Both the position numbers and the translations under genes were made by a program. DNA of 64,000 bases, taken from Lunatibacter salilacus (GTDB lineage: Bacteria; Bacteroidota; Bacteroidia; Cytophagales; Cyclobacteriaceae). The stretch spans positions 372,001-436,000 of the forward strand of contig NZ_VOLC01000003.1 in the NCBI RefSeq assembly GCF_009797935.1. Direction: 5' to 3'. Each line of letters starts with the position of its first letter. The stretch's first letter is position 1. Under the pieces are notes generated by a model. The model ran no database searches. It saw only the letters and a program-made list of their open reading frames with translations, and had not been told where the DNA came from. This document shows, one piece after another, positions 45,901 to 52,598 of this stretch.

Positions 45901-46538
45901 TTTCGTTGATCACCTATATGAAGCCCCTGTCCAATACCAATAATTTCTTCCAAACTAAACGTTTGTCTTTTAGAGTCCTTTGAATTAACAGAAAATAGGG
46001 TGGATTGAATAAATGCTGAGTCACTTTCTAGGACATCTTCAATATATTTAGTCTTCTTCGGTTTTTCCGCACCAGAAATAGGAGCGGAGGATACTTTGTT
46101 TGAGCTTTTTCTCTTTATAGTTAAACGTCTGTCTTTTTCGGGAAAATATATCCTCTTAGGCAGTAACGATTCCTCACCGACGACCTGTCGGAAGGTGATT
46201 TCGCCAGATAGCGATTTTTTTAACGTTTGGATTTCTGCTTCTGAAAGCGGATAATTAGTGATGTAGGAAAGGTATCCAATGTATGGAAGTTGGGATAATA
46301 TATCAGTTAAGCTTTCTAAATTGAGTACATGGGAATTTATTGTAATTGCAGTCACAGATAAATCTCCTGGTGTAAAAGCTGATAATGAGGTATCATTAAG
46401 TCCTGAAGCTTTGATTAAAGAGTTTAATTGTTTTTTTTCTTCCATGATGTTAAAAATCCAATAGCCCCGATCACTTCCTTTTATGGATACTAACTCCTTA
46501 GCGGCAATTCGCAATTTTGAGGCATCTTTTAAACTCAA
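42975..46538 (-). CDS. Soluble PAS/GAF histidine kinase with an unassigned N-terminal domain
   Basis: About 1187 residues and no membrane helix. Residues 1-190 match no family I know; part (about 50-130) has spaced leucines and isoleucines. After that come a PAS domain (about 215-340), two GAF domains (about 345-510 and 520-700), two PAS domains (about 705-955), HisKA with His972 in VSHDLQEPLR, and HATPase_c with DNGIGIE and GTGMGLAL. The start is uncertain: the frame opens with a TTG, while an ATG at 46445 would shorten the protein by 31 residues. It is the first gene of the kinase run and ends 4 bp before the 1824-residue kinase, so the two are translationally close. Confidence 0.88.
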   Translation of the reverse strand: MSLKDASKLRIAAKELVSIKGSDRGYWIFNIMEEKKQLNSLIKASGLNDTSLSAFTPGDLSVTAITINSHVLNLESLTDILSQLPYIGYLSYITNYPLSEAEIQTLKKSLSGEITFRQVVGEESLLPKRIYFPEKDRRLTIKRKSSNKVSSAPISGAEKPKKTKYIEDVLESDSAFIQSTLFSVNSKDSKRQTFSLEEIIGIGQGLHIGDQRKKLENLLGYATRLAKIGSWEIDFEKNTTYLSAVGFEILEKKEQVSIGIPQVVKFFKPGVDRQIIREAAEKAIKSGKSFDAELRIQTYKGKDKWVRIIGDTEGDGTTYTRLFGSIQDIDRLKRVQVKLAKKTLLMEALTEIEGILLEADSIWAAMERCFQKIGELLSVDRVYYFEYGTNPINSEEVISQRIEWAADGTPPHIDDPDMTNVPVSLLGNLIPLLKNRKTQLLEVSSITNSYLLDVFNDQNIKQAILAPIVINQGFFGFIGCDQCSEIRKWSQEEYTFLERSVARISAGIENYESSQKIAYKSTLIQSNSRAVELLFQYENWEHVVDAVLRLMGETVKADRVYYFQCHTNPETNELYAKLLYEWTNGIVSADITNPDYQHLRLADHPEFLEKVKTREPFAYLAKDLDGPTRAILEQSQIKSILQIPLFNFGEFSGYIGFDDCFAERVWSVDEISFLKSITSNLGIAMERKDHVSLIHKSNKEKIDILESIGDAFFTINYEGKVTYWNKKANELLQLKREGEKLENNWYFFDVITDPGFLAKFYQTNRTKDATSFETHYAKAGAWFEVNLYPSNNGVTAYLKDISEKKKSEELINQSNERYEKLTEATNDAIYDWDMTTNSVFMGKGFKTLFGYDYLHEPYSFDIWQDRIHPDDQLKINNLMERAITDSSGSGSFQTEYRYRMKNGEYAYVADRGMIIRNENGTPIRLIGATQDISYRKTYEESLKMLNLSLQDRAKQLSISNTELEQFAFVVSHDLQEPLRMVTSFLTQLNRKYGNELDDKAQTYIHFAVDGAKRMREIILDLLEFSTVGKQEETLEEVNLSEIMQEVQYLLREKFKSSETFFKINRLPVIWGYKNQLIQVMIALIDNALKYRKIQIPLTMTITVQQEKGHWIVAVADNGIGIEEEYFDNIFVIFKKLHPKDAYEGTGMGLALVKKIVENWGGQIWVDSTLHVGSTFYFTIPINYHNPA

Positions 46539-46992
46539 ATTTCCAAAGAAATTTCATTTTCATTCGAACGCACCTTTCAGGAAAAGTATCCTCTGAAATA
46601 ATCAAAAATCATTTCGCATACCCTAATTATGTTAGATGTTATACTTTTTAGCACTTTGAAAAAGTACTTAAAAATCGGTGATTTGCCAACAAAAGTACCT
46701 TTTAATTTGACATTAGCTCCATTTTAGTTTTTTTTTTGCTTGCAATGGAATGGGAGTTTATTTTTTGATGCCTTTTCAAAATTTCAAAGGGAACACTTGC
46801 AGCGGAAGTGTAAATAGCAAAAAACTATATTTTAGTGACCATTCCCGGATTTGTGTATGTAAACTTTTATTAGGTGCAATTAAAGGGAAAAGGAGAATCA
46901 TAGAAGTGGAAACCTCTTCTATTATGACGATACATTTTCAGATTCTTTTCGGATTTAGGATTCCTTTTAATATTTTCAGTATTTTAGCAATC
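46539..46992. other. Intergenic region ahead of the kinase operon
   Basis: About 450 bases between the divergent kinase operon and the Dabb gene. A minus-strand TACTTTTG (complement of 46690-46697) matches the -7 consensus about 150 bases before the first kinase, but no clear -33 element accompanies it. An 82-codon plus-strand frame (46750-46998) has a composition unlike protein and was not called. Confidence 0.4.
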
Positions 46993-47011
46993 TCGTAGAA
47001 AAATTCTACGA
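46993..47011. promoter_or_regulatory. Perfect palindrome 21 bases before the Dabb gene
   Basis: TCGTAGAA (46993-47000) and its exact complement TTCTACGA (47004-47011) are separated by AAA. The position, between the expected promoter and the start codon at 47033, suits an operator or a small 5' leader hairpin. No regulator gene is adjacent. Confidence 0.4.
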
Positions 47012-47032
47012 ATTTGATTTACTAAGTAATTC

Positions 47033-47425
47033 ATGAACAAAAGAAGAAAGATTCTTGCAGCATTGTCAGGATTATCAGTTGCTGCAATTTTTTATAACCC
47101 ACTACAAGCTAAAAAAAAGAAAAACACCATGATTGTACACCAAGTATTTTTCTGGCTGCATAAGCCGGAAACCGATCTCAAGGATGTAATGGAAGGATGC
47201 CGTATTATTGGAGGTCTAGCCAGTGCCAAAGATTATTTAGTAGGTGTTCCTGCTAAAACCCCGAAAAGGGATGTCGTTGAGGACAGCTACCACATTGCTT
47301 TGACGGTTTATTTTGATTCTATGGAAGCCCATGATATCTATCAGGAAGACGCCGACCATTTGAAATTCATAGATGACCATAAACACAAATGGGCCAAAGT
47401 GCAAGTGTATGATTTTGAGGTATAA
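47033..47425 (+). CDS. Exported Dabb-domain (stress-responsive A/B barrel) protein
   Basis: A 130-residue protein. The N terminus has a twin-arginine-like start (NKRRK) and a hydrophobic stretch, suggesting export, possibly by the Tat route. The rest is one Dabb domain (about 34-130), a small dimeric alpha-beta barrel, with VHQVFFWLHKP at its first strand and DAHDIYQ-like and HLKFIDDH segments later. Dabb proteins have varied or unknown roles. Nothing adjacent hints at a substrate. It is probably monocistronic, with a palindrome in its leader. Confidence 0.85.
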   Translation: MNKRRKILAALSGLSVAAIFYNPLQAKKKKNTMIVHQVFFWLHKPETDLKDVMEGCRIIGGLASAKDYLVGVPAKTPKRDVVEDSYHIALTVYFDSMEAHDIYQEDADHLKFIDDHKHKWAKVQVYDFEV

Positions 47426-47576
47426 TTGTAGATACCGGAGTTGAGATAAGGATTACTGGAGTAGGCTTTTGTTTACTACCACGTTCCACCAAATGATCCC
47501 AACAAAAACTCAACGATTAATCCATTTCACTTAAATTAACTTCCAAATAATGTTTCCTCCAAAGTCAATTTTTGAA

Positions 47577-47864
47577 TAGAACCACAGAGGAGTACACGGA
47601 GGTAAAACAGAGTACACAGAGAAATTTCTAAAAAAACGCTGTGCACTTTGTGCCTTCTTTGTGTCCCTCGTGTTCTTCTTCTAAAATAGAACCACAAAGG
47701 ACACGGAGGTTTCACAGAGGGCACAGAGGTATTTTAAAAAAAAACTTTGTGCTTTTAGGGGTTTTTTAGGGGAACCACAGAGGAACACAGGGGTAAGGTA
47801 GGAGGACACGGAGAAATTTCTAAAAAAACTCTGGGCTCTTTGTGCCCTTCGGGGTCTTTTTAGC
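47577..47864. repeat. Tandem family of ~90-110 bp palindromic intergenic repeats
   Basis: Three related units begin with ACCACAGAGG or ACCACAAAGG (at about 47581, 47691 and 47774). Each continues with CACGGAG- and CACAGAG-type words, then a run of seven to nine A, then complementary words of the type CTGTGC..TTTGTGCC. Each unit can fold on itself as an imperfect hairpin around the A-run. No open frame is present. Similar 'CACAGAG' repeats occur in many unrelated bacterial genomes (recalled, not searched). Their function is unknown. Confidence 0.75.
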
Positions 47865-47959
47865 TAGAATCAGAATTGATTTCATGATTGATGGCGCCGG
47901 GTTTTTCTTTCCCGCTTTATTTTTTTGCTCTATATTGATATTTCCAATTCACCTAAACA

Positions 47960-48961
47960 CTACTGATTGCCTGCTACAATAATTAAAATCAATCCGGCCA
48001 GAAATAAGCCAAACATGGCTGCAATTAAACCGTTGGTCCCTTTTGGAGCAAACTTAAATTCTTTCCAGATAAATACTCCCCAGAAGGCAGCTACCATAGT
48101 TGCTCCCTGTCCGAGACCATAGGAGATAGCCGGTCCGGCCTGTTCTGCAGCGATGATGCTGAAAGACATCCCGACACACCAGATGACTCCACCTAATATG
48201 CCCACCAAATGGATGCTTGGTTTACCAGCAAAATACATTCGGTAACTCACAGGGTCGCCTTCCACAGGCTTACGCATCAGGATGGTGTTGAACAGAAAAT
48301 TACTGACTAGGATGCCCAATGCAAATACGAAAACAGCCGAATAGGGCGTAAATTTGCCAGAGGTGGGGTTTTGAAAGTTCAAGGACATGGACTGTTGCAC
48401 AAAAAAGTAAAACAGGGACATTAATAATCCACCAAGCAATGCCAGTCGGAGACCTTTTGAGGGAGGTTTTTGATTCTGATTGCTAAGTTTTCGGTAAGCC
48501 AAGGCATCAAGTACGATGGCAACGGTTACCAAACCAACACCTGCAAAAAGAAAAACAGGGTCACCCTGCTGCTCGGAAAAGTAATTGATTAAAACTCCCA
48601 ATACCAAAGCTAACCCTATGCCTACCGGAAATGCAACGGCCATGCCGGCAATGGCGATAGCAGCTACAATTAAAATATTGGCCAAGTTAAAAATAACCCC
48701 TCCCAAAAAAGCCTTGAGATAGCTGGTCAGTTCGGCTTGTTGTAAATCCGCTACAAAGGACCTTCCTCCAGAACCGTTACTACCCAATGTAAATCCAAAA
48801 ACCAGAGAAAGTAAGACAATACCGATTACATAATCCCAGTAAAAAAGTTCAAACCTCCATGTCGAGGCAGCTAATTTTTGGGTATTGGCCCAAGATCCCC
48901 AGCAAAGCATTGTAATGAAGCAGAAGATAACAGCCAATGAGTAAGATTCTATGATATACAT
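47960..48961 (-). CDS. GRP-family sugar uptake permease
   Basis: An integral membrane protein of 333 residues with about ten hydrophobic helices, of the glucose/ribose permease branch of the drug/metabolite transporter superfamily (CWGSWANTQKL in the first helix region; a repeated ten-helix layout). The gene directly upstream is a ribokinase 104 bp away on the same strand, so ribose, or another pentose from nucleosides, is the likely substrate (inference). Related Bacteroidota proteins are sometimes annotated as multidrug or rhamnose transporters; the ribokinase argues against the first. Confidence 0.85.
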   Translation of the reverse strand: MYIIESYSLAVIFCFITMLCWGSWANTQKLAASTWRFELFYWDYVIGIVLLSLVFGFTLGSNGSGGRSFVADLQQAELTSYLKAFLGGVIFNLANILIVAAIAIAGMAVAFPVGIGLALVLGVLINYFSEQQGDPVFLFAGVGLVTVAIVLDALAYRKLSNQNQKPPSKGLRLALLGGLLMSLFYFFVQQSMSLNFQNPTSGKFTPYSAVFVFALGILVSNFLFNTILMRKPVEGDPVSYRMYFAGKPSIHLVGILGGVIWCVGMSFSIIAAEQAGPAISYGLGQGATMVAAFWGVFIWKEFKFAPKGTNGLIAAMFGLFLAGLILIIVAGNQ

Positions 48962-49065
48962 GGTGAAAAGTTCAGTTAGCGTTGGGGATTAAATCTTTTA
49001 AGAAAATATAAGTTAACTTATAGGAATTCAGATGTCAAATATTAAAGGAGGCTGAATTGGTTAAT

Positions 49066-49986
49066 TTAGCCATAACGTTCAACTACCGCTTGCCGGAGTG
49101 GGATGGAAGCTTGCGCTCCCATTTGAGTCACAGAAAGTGCTGCGGCCCGATTGGCAAATGTTACCGCTGTCACCCAATCCATTCCTTCCGCTAAAGCCAC
49201 CGCCAGTCCGCCATTGAATGTGTCTCCCGCAGCAGTACTGTCGACTGCGTCGACCTTTGGTGCAGGTATTATTTGGTGGAGATCCTTCGAATGCAGATAG
49301 GCACCGGCCGCACCTAAAGTAATCACCACATTCTGTACGCCTAACGAAATCAATTTCTCCGCGGCTTTTTTGGCACTCGTTTCATCGGTGACCTTAATAC
49401 CAGTGATTTGTGTTGTTTCCGTTTCATTGGGTGTGATTGCATAGACATACGGATATAGTTCCATAGGCAACACCGCCGCGGGGGCAGGATTTAGAATTAC
49501 TTTTTTGCCCTGTTGGAATGCGGACTTTGCCGCAAATAAGACTGATTCCATGGGTATTTCCAGCTGCATAAGTAGGATTTCGCAGCTTTGAATCAAAGGC
49601 AAATGCCTTGCTAACTCGTCAGGAGTTAAGGACATATTTGCGCCGGATGCTACAACAATTGTATTTTCGCCGTTTTTATCCACAGTAATAAGTGCGACTC
49701 CGGAAGGTAGGGAGGGATGCTTGTGCAGACCCTGGGTGTCAATGCCTTCCTTTTGGAGATGTTGACACGTTTCCTGTCCAAAAATATCATCACCCACTCG
49801 GGAGATAAAAGTGACATTTCCCCCCAATCGTGCGGCGGCTACGGCCTGATTAGCACCTTTTCCACCCGGGTTCATAAGGAATTTTCCGCCAAGGATAGTT
49901 TCACCCGGGGATGGGAAATGGTCAGCAAGAATTACCATATCCGTATTGGCACTTCCAACCACCGTAATATTACCAGGTTTTGTCAT
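49066..49986 (-). CDS. rbsK: Ribokinase
   Basis: A PfkB-family sugar kinase of 306 residues that phosphorylates ribose at O-5 with ATP in the cytoplasm. Visible are the N-terminal GSANTDMV start, the GGKGANQAVAAARLGG substrate glycine motif, and the C-terminal signature DSTAAGDTFNGG with catalytic-base Asp255 (the usual GAGD reads AAGD). It is upstream of the sugar permease gene, so uptake and phosphorylation are coupled. The motif spacing fits ribokinase better than fructokinase or adenosine kinase. Confidence 0.93.
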   Translation of the reverse strand: MTKPGNITVVGSANTDMVILADHFPSPGETILGGKFLMNPGGKGANQAVAAARLGGNVTFISRVGDDIFGQETCQHLQKEGIDTQGLHKHPSLPSGVALITVDKNGENTIVVASGANMSLTPDELARHLPLIQSCEILLMQLEIPMESVLFAAKSAFQQGKKVILNPAPAAVLPMELYPYVYAITPNETETTQITGIKVTDETSAKKAAEKLISLGVQNVVITLGAAGAYLHSKDLHQIIPAPKVDAVDSTAAGDTFNGGLAVALAEGMDWVTAVTFANRAAALSVTQMGAQASIPLRQAVVERYG

Positions 49987-50222
49987 AGTTAGGTTTATTT
50001 GAAGTCAATGTACGTAATATTTCTAAAAATCTCCTAAACCAGTTTTACCGATAGGAGTTTGATCAACATTTTTTATGAAAAGTCTGATTTGTCCGGCTAA
50101 CCCCATTTAGTTACTCAATTCCCGGGATAGGTAAATACTTGAGTGCTAGCAAGATTAAAGAATTTATAGTAATACCATAAATCCGCAGCATTTTCCTATA
50201 GCTAAGTGATCCTTATGATGCA
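49987..50222. other. Intergenic region upstream of the ribokinase gene
   Basis: Leader and promoter region of the ribokinase-permease pair. No TAnnTTTG element at a suitable distance was recognised and no open frame is present. Together with the inverted repeat next to it, the gene-free stretch is just over 300 bases. Confidence 0.35.
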
Positions 50223-50286
50223 AAACCTTCCAGGTTTCACCCGTTTAATAGTAACAACTTGCTGATCAACAAAAGCTGGAAGGTTT
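50223..50286 (-). terminator. Inverted repeat downstream of rluF (possible terminator)
   Basis: AAACCTTCCAG (50223-50233) and its exact complement (50276-50286) are separated by 42 bases. On the minus strand the stem ends in GGTTTTG, 27 bases past the rluF stop codon. The large loop and short T run make it a weak terminator candidate. Confidence 0.4.
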
Positions 50287-50312
50287 ACGCATATAAGGTA
50301 TTACTAAGCAGG

Positions 50313-51029
50313 TTAAACGGTCTTTTTAGAGGAGATCAAAAGGGATTGGATTTCCGCCAATTCTTCGGGCCTTAAGTCACGCCATTTTCCCACCGGCATG
50401 TCCATTGCAATATTCATGATGCGGATGCGTTTCAGCTTGACCACTTCATAGCCCAAATAGGCACACATTCTGCGAATTTGACGGTTCAACCCCTGAGTGA
50501 GCACGATATTAAAGCTTTTTTTCCCTAATTGCCGGACTACGCAGGGAGTGGTAATGGTATTCAAAATGGGTATCCCTTCACTCATTTTCTTTACAAAATC
50601 AGGATCTAGGGGACGGTTTACCGTTACCACATATTCTTTCTCATGATTATTTCCTGCTCTGAGAATTTTATTGACAATATCTCCATCGCTAGTCAGCAGG
50701 ATAAGCCCCTCACTGGGCTTGTCCAGCCGGCCAATGTGGAAAATGCGTCTTGGATGGTTAATAAAATCGATGATATTGTCTTTTTCGTTTTCGGTGTCAG
50801 TGGTACAAACAATTCCTACTGGCTTATTTAAGGCCAAATAAACATGGTCTTCCTTTGGTTCACGGATTGGCTTGCCGTCTACAGTCACCCGATCCTCATC
50901 GGAAATCTTCGTTCCCATTTCGGGTATTTGCCCGTTAATCATGACCCTGCCTTCCGCTATCAGACGGTCGGCCTCCCTTCTGGAGCAGTAACCTACTTCA
51001 CTCAGATACTTATTGATTCGGGTAGCCAT
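50313..51029 (-). CDS. rluF: 23S rRNA pseudouridine synthase, RluF-type
   Basis: A pseudouridine synthase of the RsuA/RluB/E/F group, 238 residues from the ATG. An upstream frame extension overlaps the hydrolase gene and was not used. The N-terminal S4 domain (about 1-60) reads RINKYLSEVGYCSRREADRLI. The catalytic domain has the GRLDKPSEGLILLT motif with the essential Asp, and a C-terminal NRQIRRMCAYLGYEV segment. Length and the S4 start fit RluF, which modifies U2604 of 23S rRNA in E. coli, but RluB or RluE-like specificity cannot be excluded. It is 11 bp behind the hydrolase gene, in one transcript. Confidence 0.88.
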   Translation of the reverse strand: MATRINKYLSEVGYCSRREADRLIAEGRVMINGQIPEMGTKISDEDRVTVDGKPIREPKEDHVYLALNKPVGIVCTTDTENEKDNIIDFINHPRRIFHIGRLDKPSEGLILLTSDGDIVNKILRAGNNHEKEYVVTVNRPLDPDFVKKMSEGIPILNTITTPCVVRQLGKKSFNIVLTQGLNRQIRRMCAYLGYEVVKLKRIRIMNIAMDMPVGKWRDLRPEELAEIQSLLISSKKTV

Positions 51030-51040
51030 GATTTGTAAAT

Positions 51041-52465
51041 TTAATCTAGTTCGTTTATCCAAGCCCCAATGTCCTCCATGACTTTCGGGCTAAAGGTTTC
51101 TTCAATTTCCCCATACTCGGATACAGCTCCAGTTGTGGAAGTCTGAAAGAGGTGGTTGAGATTGGGATAAGTCTTTATTATCCGGCCTGTGCTGTTGCCG
51201 GATAGGTCCTCCAAGGCACGATGGTTCAAAGATGCATTTACCTGAGTGTCTTTCCCTCCAAAGCCAGCCCATACCGGTACGCTGATTTTTTCAATCATTT
51301 GCGAAGGTTCTGTTTTTATAAAGACAAAAAACCATGGGTCCAGCAATTGTTGGTAGGCACTGACCTGTTGTTCTATATGTTTTGTCAATTCATCTCCGGA
51401 TAGACCCATTTCTTTGCCTTTCATTTCTACAAATGATGCCATGGCTGCTTTGGCCTTTTCTTCGTCTGGTGAATTTTTAACTACCTTAAAGAGTTCCCGG
51501 TTGTATTCAGACTGCTCTCTCGCCAGATCTTCATCTCCGCTGCTGGCGATGATGACATCGAATGCCTGCTGTGCCATCAGCTCATTAATGGGCACTACCG
51601 GTGGAGCAAGAGCTACAAGAAAATTTGGCAGCTCCGAACCCGCCGCTCCCAGAATCCAGGCAATCAATCCTCCTTCACTATGTCCCATAATGCCGATTTT
51701 GTCTTTTTGGACAAATTCATATCCCTGCAAGCGCTGCATTGCAGCGTGAGAATCACTAGCGAAATCATAACTGGTAATTCCTTTAAAGGTGCCTTCAGAT
51801 TCTCCCACACCCCGCTCATCGTAACGAAGGACTACGATGCCTTTTCTGGTAAGGTAGTCGGCCAACACCCAAAAAGGCTTATGGCCAAAGATCTCACTAT
51901 CCCTATTTTGAGGTCCGGAGCCCGAAACCAACACTACTGCAGGAAAGGGCCCCTGACCAGAGGGCTTGGTAATAGTTCCCTTCAACGCAAATCCTTCAGG
52001 TCCGTTAATAAAGGTGGTTTGGATGATTTCATAAGGGAACGGGCCGATAGGCTCTTGTGGTCTGTTCAGCTCTATGGTCTCTTCTTTGGTCATTTCGATT
52101 TTAACCAAGGATAGGGGAAGACTTAAGCCCGCCTGCATAAATTGACCTTGAAATGCGTCTCCTTGATAAATCCCCTCAAAAGCAGCCTGCAGTTGCTTCA
52201 TTTCCATCGTGAGGAGTTGGCCATCATATAGCACCTTGGATACCGGAATATCTTTGGCTTGTTGGCTGGGGCTGTCCATAGTGGTTTTCCACCCATCTCC
52301 ATCAGGTTGGAAGTGAAAGATCAAAGGTAACTTCTGTAATCCCACGTCCAACTCACCCTTCCAACTCCCGGTAAGGTCTTGTTGGGCAAAAGCAATAGGG
52401 GTTAGAAAAATGCAAACGAGAATAAAACCTACAAGGAGAGAAAGGGTGCGTTGAATAGTTGTCAT
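51041..52465 (-). CDS. Exported alpha/beta hydrolase
   Basis: A secreted or periplasmic serine hydrolase of 474 residues. The signal peptide ends near IAFAQ (residue 28). A beta-rich N-terminal domain of about 120 residues (DLTGSWKGELDVG onward) precedes the alpha/beta hydrolase fold. The nucleophile is Ser263 in GHSEGG, the oxyanion region is SGSGPQNRD, and a DERGVGES turn follows. The arrangement resembles the 'alpha/beta hydrolase with N-terminal DUF3887-like domain' proteins of Bacteroidota, many of which act as acyl esterases. The natural substrate is unknown. The small gap to rluF suggests co-transcription. Confidence 0.9.
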   Translation of the reverse strand: MTTIQRTLSLLVGFILVCIFLTPIAFAQQDLTGSWKGELDVGLQKLPLIFHFQPDGDGWKTTMDSPSQQAKDIPVSKVLYDGQLLTMEMKQLQAAFEGIYQGDAFQGQFMQAGLSLPLSLVKIEMTKEETIELNRPQEPIGPFPYEIIQTTFINGPEGFALKGTITKPSGQGPFPAVVLVSGSGPQNRDSEIFGHKPFWVLADYLTRKGIVVLRYDERGVGESEGTFKGITSYDFASDSHAAMQRLQGYEFVQKDKIGIMGHSEGGLIAWILGAAGSELPNFLVALAPPVVPINELMAQQAFDVIIASSGDEDLAREQSEYNRELFKVVKNSPDEEKAKAAMASFVEMKGKEMGLSGDELTKHIEQQVSAYQQLLDPWFFVFIKTEPSQMIEKISVPVWAGFGGKDTQVNASLNHRALEDLSGNSTGRIIKTYPNLNHLFQTSTTGAVSEYGEIEETFSPKVMEDIGAWINELD

Positions 52466-52598
52466 GTTCTAATTTAAGTAGGATACATTTTTAATTCTTG
52501 AAATAGGCATCAAGGAAGACTCCTATTACGGAAAGCTATTATACTCAAAATCCCTGCCTTTTGTTGATTTTACAATTTCCGGGTTAGTGGATCTTTGA

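Noticed and set aside
46750-46998. 82-codon plus-strand frame ahead of the Dabb gene
   Set aside because: The composition is not protein-like, no domain is recognisable and there is no ribosome binding site. It ends inside the palindrome region.
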